In this document: positions 6,628 to 6,798 of the stretch, piece after piece
Numbering within the stretch: position 1 is the stretch's first letter
How the letters are laid out: each line of letters opens with the position of its first letter
From: DASYAE01 sp036501535
GTDB lineage: Bacteria; Actinomycetota; Actinomycetes; Streptomycetales; Catenulisporaceae
Length of the DNA stretch: 6,798 nt
Direction: 5' to 3'
Assembly (NCBI GenBank): GCA_036501535.1
Contig: DASYAE010000146.1
Coordinates: 1-6,798 of the forward strand
Translations under genes and position numbers: made by a program
Notes under the pieces: generated by a model
Databases searched by the model: none
Seen by the model: only the letters and a program-made list of their open reading frames with translations
Told to the model about the DNA's origin: nothing

Positions 6628-6671
6628 CGCGCAGACTTTCCGGCAATCGTCCCCGACGGAAAGCCTGCGCG
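6628..6671. repeat. long imperfect stem-loop in the convergent gap
   Basis: Bases 6628-6642 pair with 6657-6671: 7 bp, one A/C mismatch, then 7 bp, around a 14-nt loop. The 5' arm segment GCGCAG (6629-6634) can instead pair with CTGCGC at 6619-6624, giving a 6-bp hairpin with loop CATC. The two folds exclude each other. It may be part of a two-way termination zone or a structured small RNA; nothing else identifies it. Confidence 0.4.
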
Positions 6672-6677
6672 GCCCTG

Positions 6678-6706
6678 GGCCGCCGCCGGGACGGCCGGCG
6701 GCGGCC
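6678..6706 (-). terminator. perfect 12-bp hairpin after the minus-strand gene
   Basis: GGCCGCCGCCGG at 6678-6689 pairs perfectly with 6695-6706 around a 5-nt loop. It ends 16 nt beyond the stop codon of the minus-strand gene, the usual place for a terminator, and could also stop + strand transcripts. There is no T-run on either strand, as is common in actinobacterial terminators. Confidence 0.55.
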
Positions 6707-6722
6707 GATCGTCGGCGCGTCC

Positions 6723-6798
6723 TCAGCCCCACTGCCCCGGCTGGTAGTCGCCGCCCGGGTTCTTCAGCAGCGCGTTGAACCGGTTGTACGCGTTGATC
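6723..6798 (-). CDS. C-terminal end of an unidentified minus-strand gene (partial)
   Basis: Read on the minus strand, the right edge carries 24 codons followed by TGA (6723-6725). The visible tail begins INAYNRFNALLKNPGGDY and ends QPGQWG. All 24 codons end in G or C, the strong coding signature of high-GC actinobacteria, and a hairpin follows the stop. The fragment is too short to assign a family: it is a soluble-looking tail with no membrane segment. The gene converges on the GntR regulator and so is transcribed apart from the operon. The 5' part lies outside the window. Confidence 0.72.
   Translation of the reverse strand, partial: INAYNRFNALLKNPGGDYQPGQWG

Noticed and set aside
4730..6778. 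Plus-strand open frames 4730-5794 and 6014-6778
   Set aside because: Both are out-of-frame shadows of the aldehyde dehydrogenase and GntR genes, with Arg/Gly/Pro-rich translations and no motifs.
1..6798. CRISPR arrays, tRNA or rRNA genes, insertion sequences, integrase or toxin-antitoxin genes
   Set aside because: I saw no regularly spaced repeats, cloverleaf-like genes, transposase motifs or terminal inverted repeats. The window is ordinary metabolic chromosome.

Overview
The window reads as chromosomal DNA of a high-GC actinomycete. Almost every codon of the real genes ends in G or C, GTG starts occur beside ATG, the substrate-binding protein is a lipoprotein with a Ser/Gly linker, and I saw no TTA leucine codon in any called gene. 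I cannot name genus or species.

Layout, left to right on the + strand: (1) an ABC-transporter solute-binding lipoprotein of the NMT1/SsuA type (74-1162); (2) a 54-nt gap holding a perfect GC-rich hairpin; (3) a full-length thiamine-diphosphate (ThDP) enzyme of the acetolactate synthase/2-oxoacid decarboxylase superfamily (1217-2851); (4) an MmgE/PrpD-family dehydratase/decarboxylase (2866-4272), 14 nt later; (5) an NAD(P)-dependent aldehyde dehydrogenase (4269-5720), overlapping the previous gene by 4 nt (ATGA); (6) a 120-nt regulatory gap with a TATACT -10 box and three tandem 15-nt units; (7) a GntR/FCD transcription regulator (5841-6554); (8) a 168-nt convergent gap packed with three stem-loops; (9) the last 24 codons of a minus-strand gene entering from the right edge (6723-6798), short but clear from its codon use.

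Genes 1, 3, 4 and 5 look like one transcription unit: an importer component followed by three enzymes with very tight spacing, then their probable regulator on its own promoter. Read together, this suggests uptake and catabolism of a small organic acid. A ThDP enzyme would decarboxylate or cleave a 2-oxoacid to an aldehyde, the dehydrogenase would oxidise the aldehyde to an acid, and the MmgE/PrpD protein would dehydrate or decarboxylate a polycarboxylate intermediate. The enzyme families are well supported. The substrate is unknown to me, and I do not recognise this exact gene set as a described pathway. The transporter permease and ATPase are not in the window and would most likely lie to the left.
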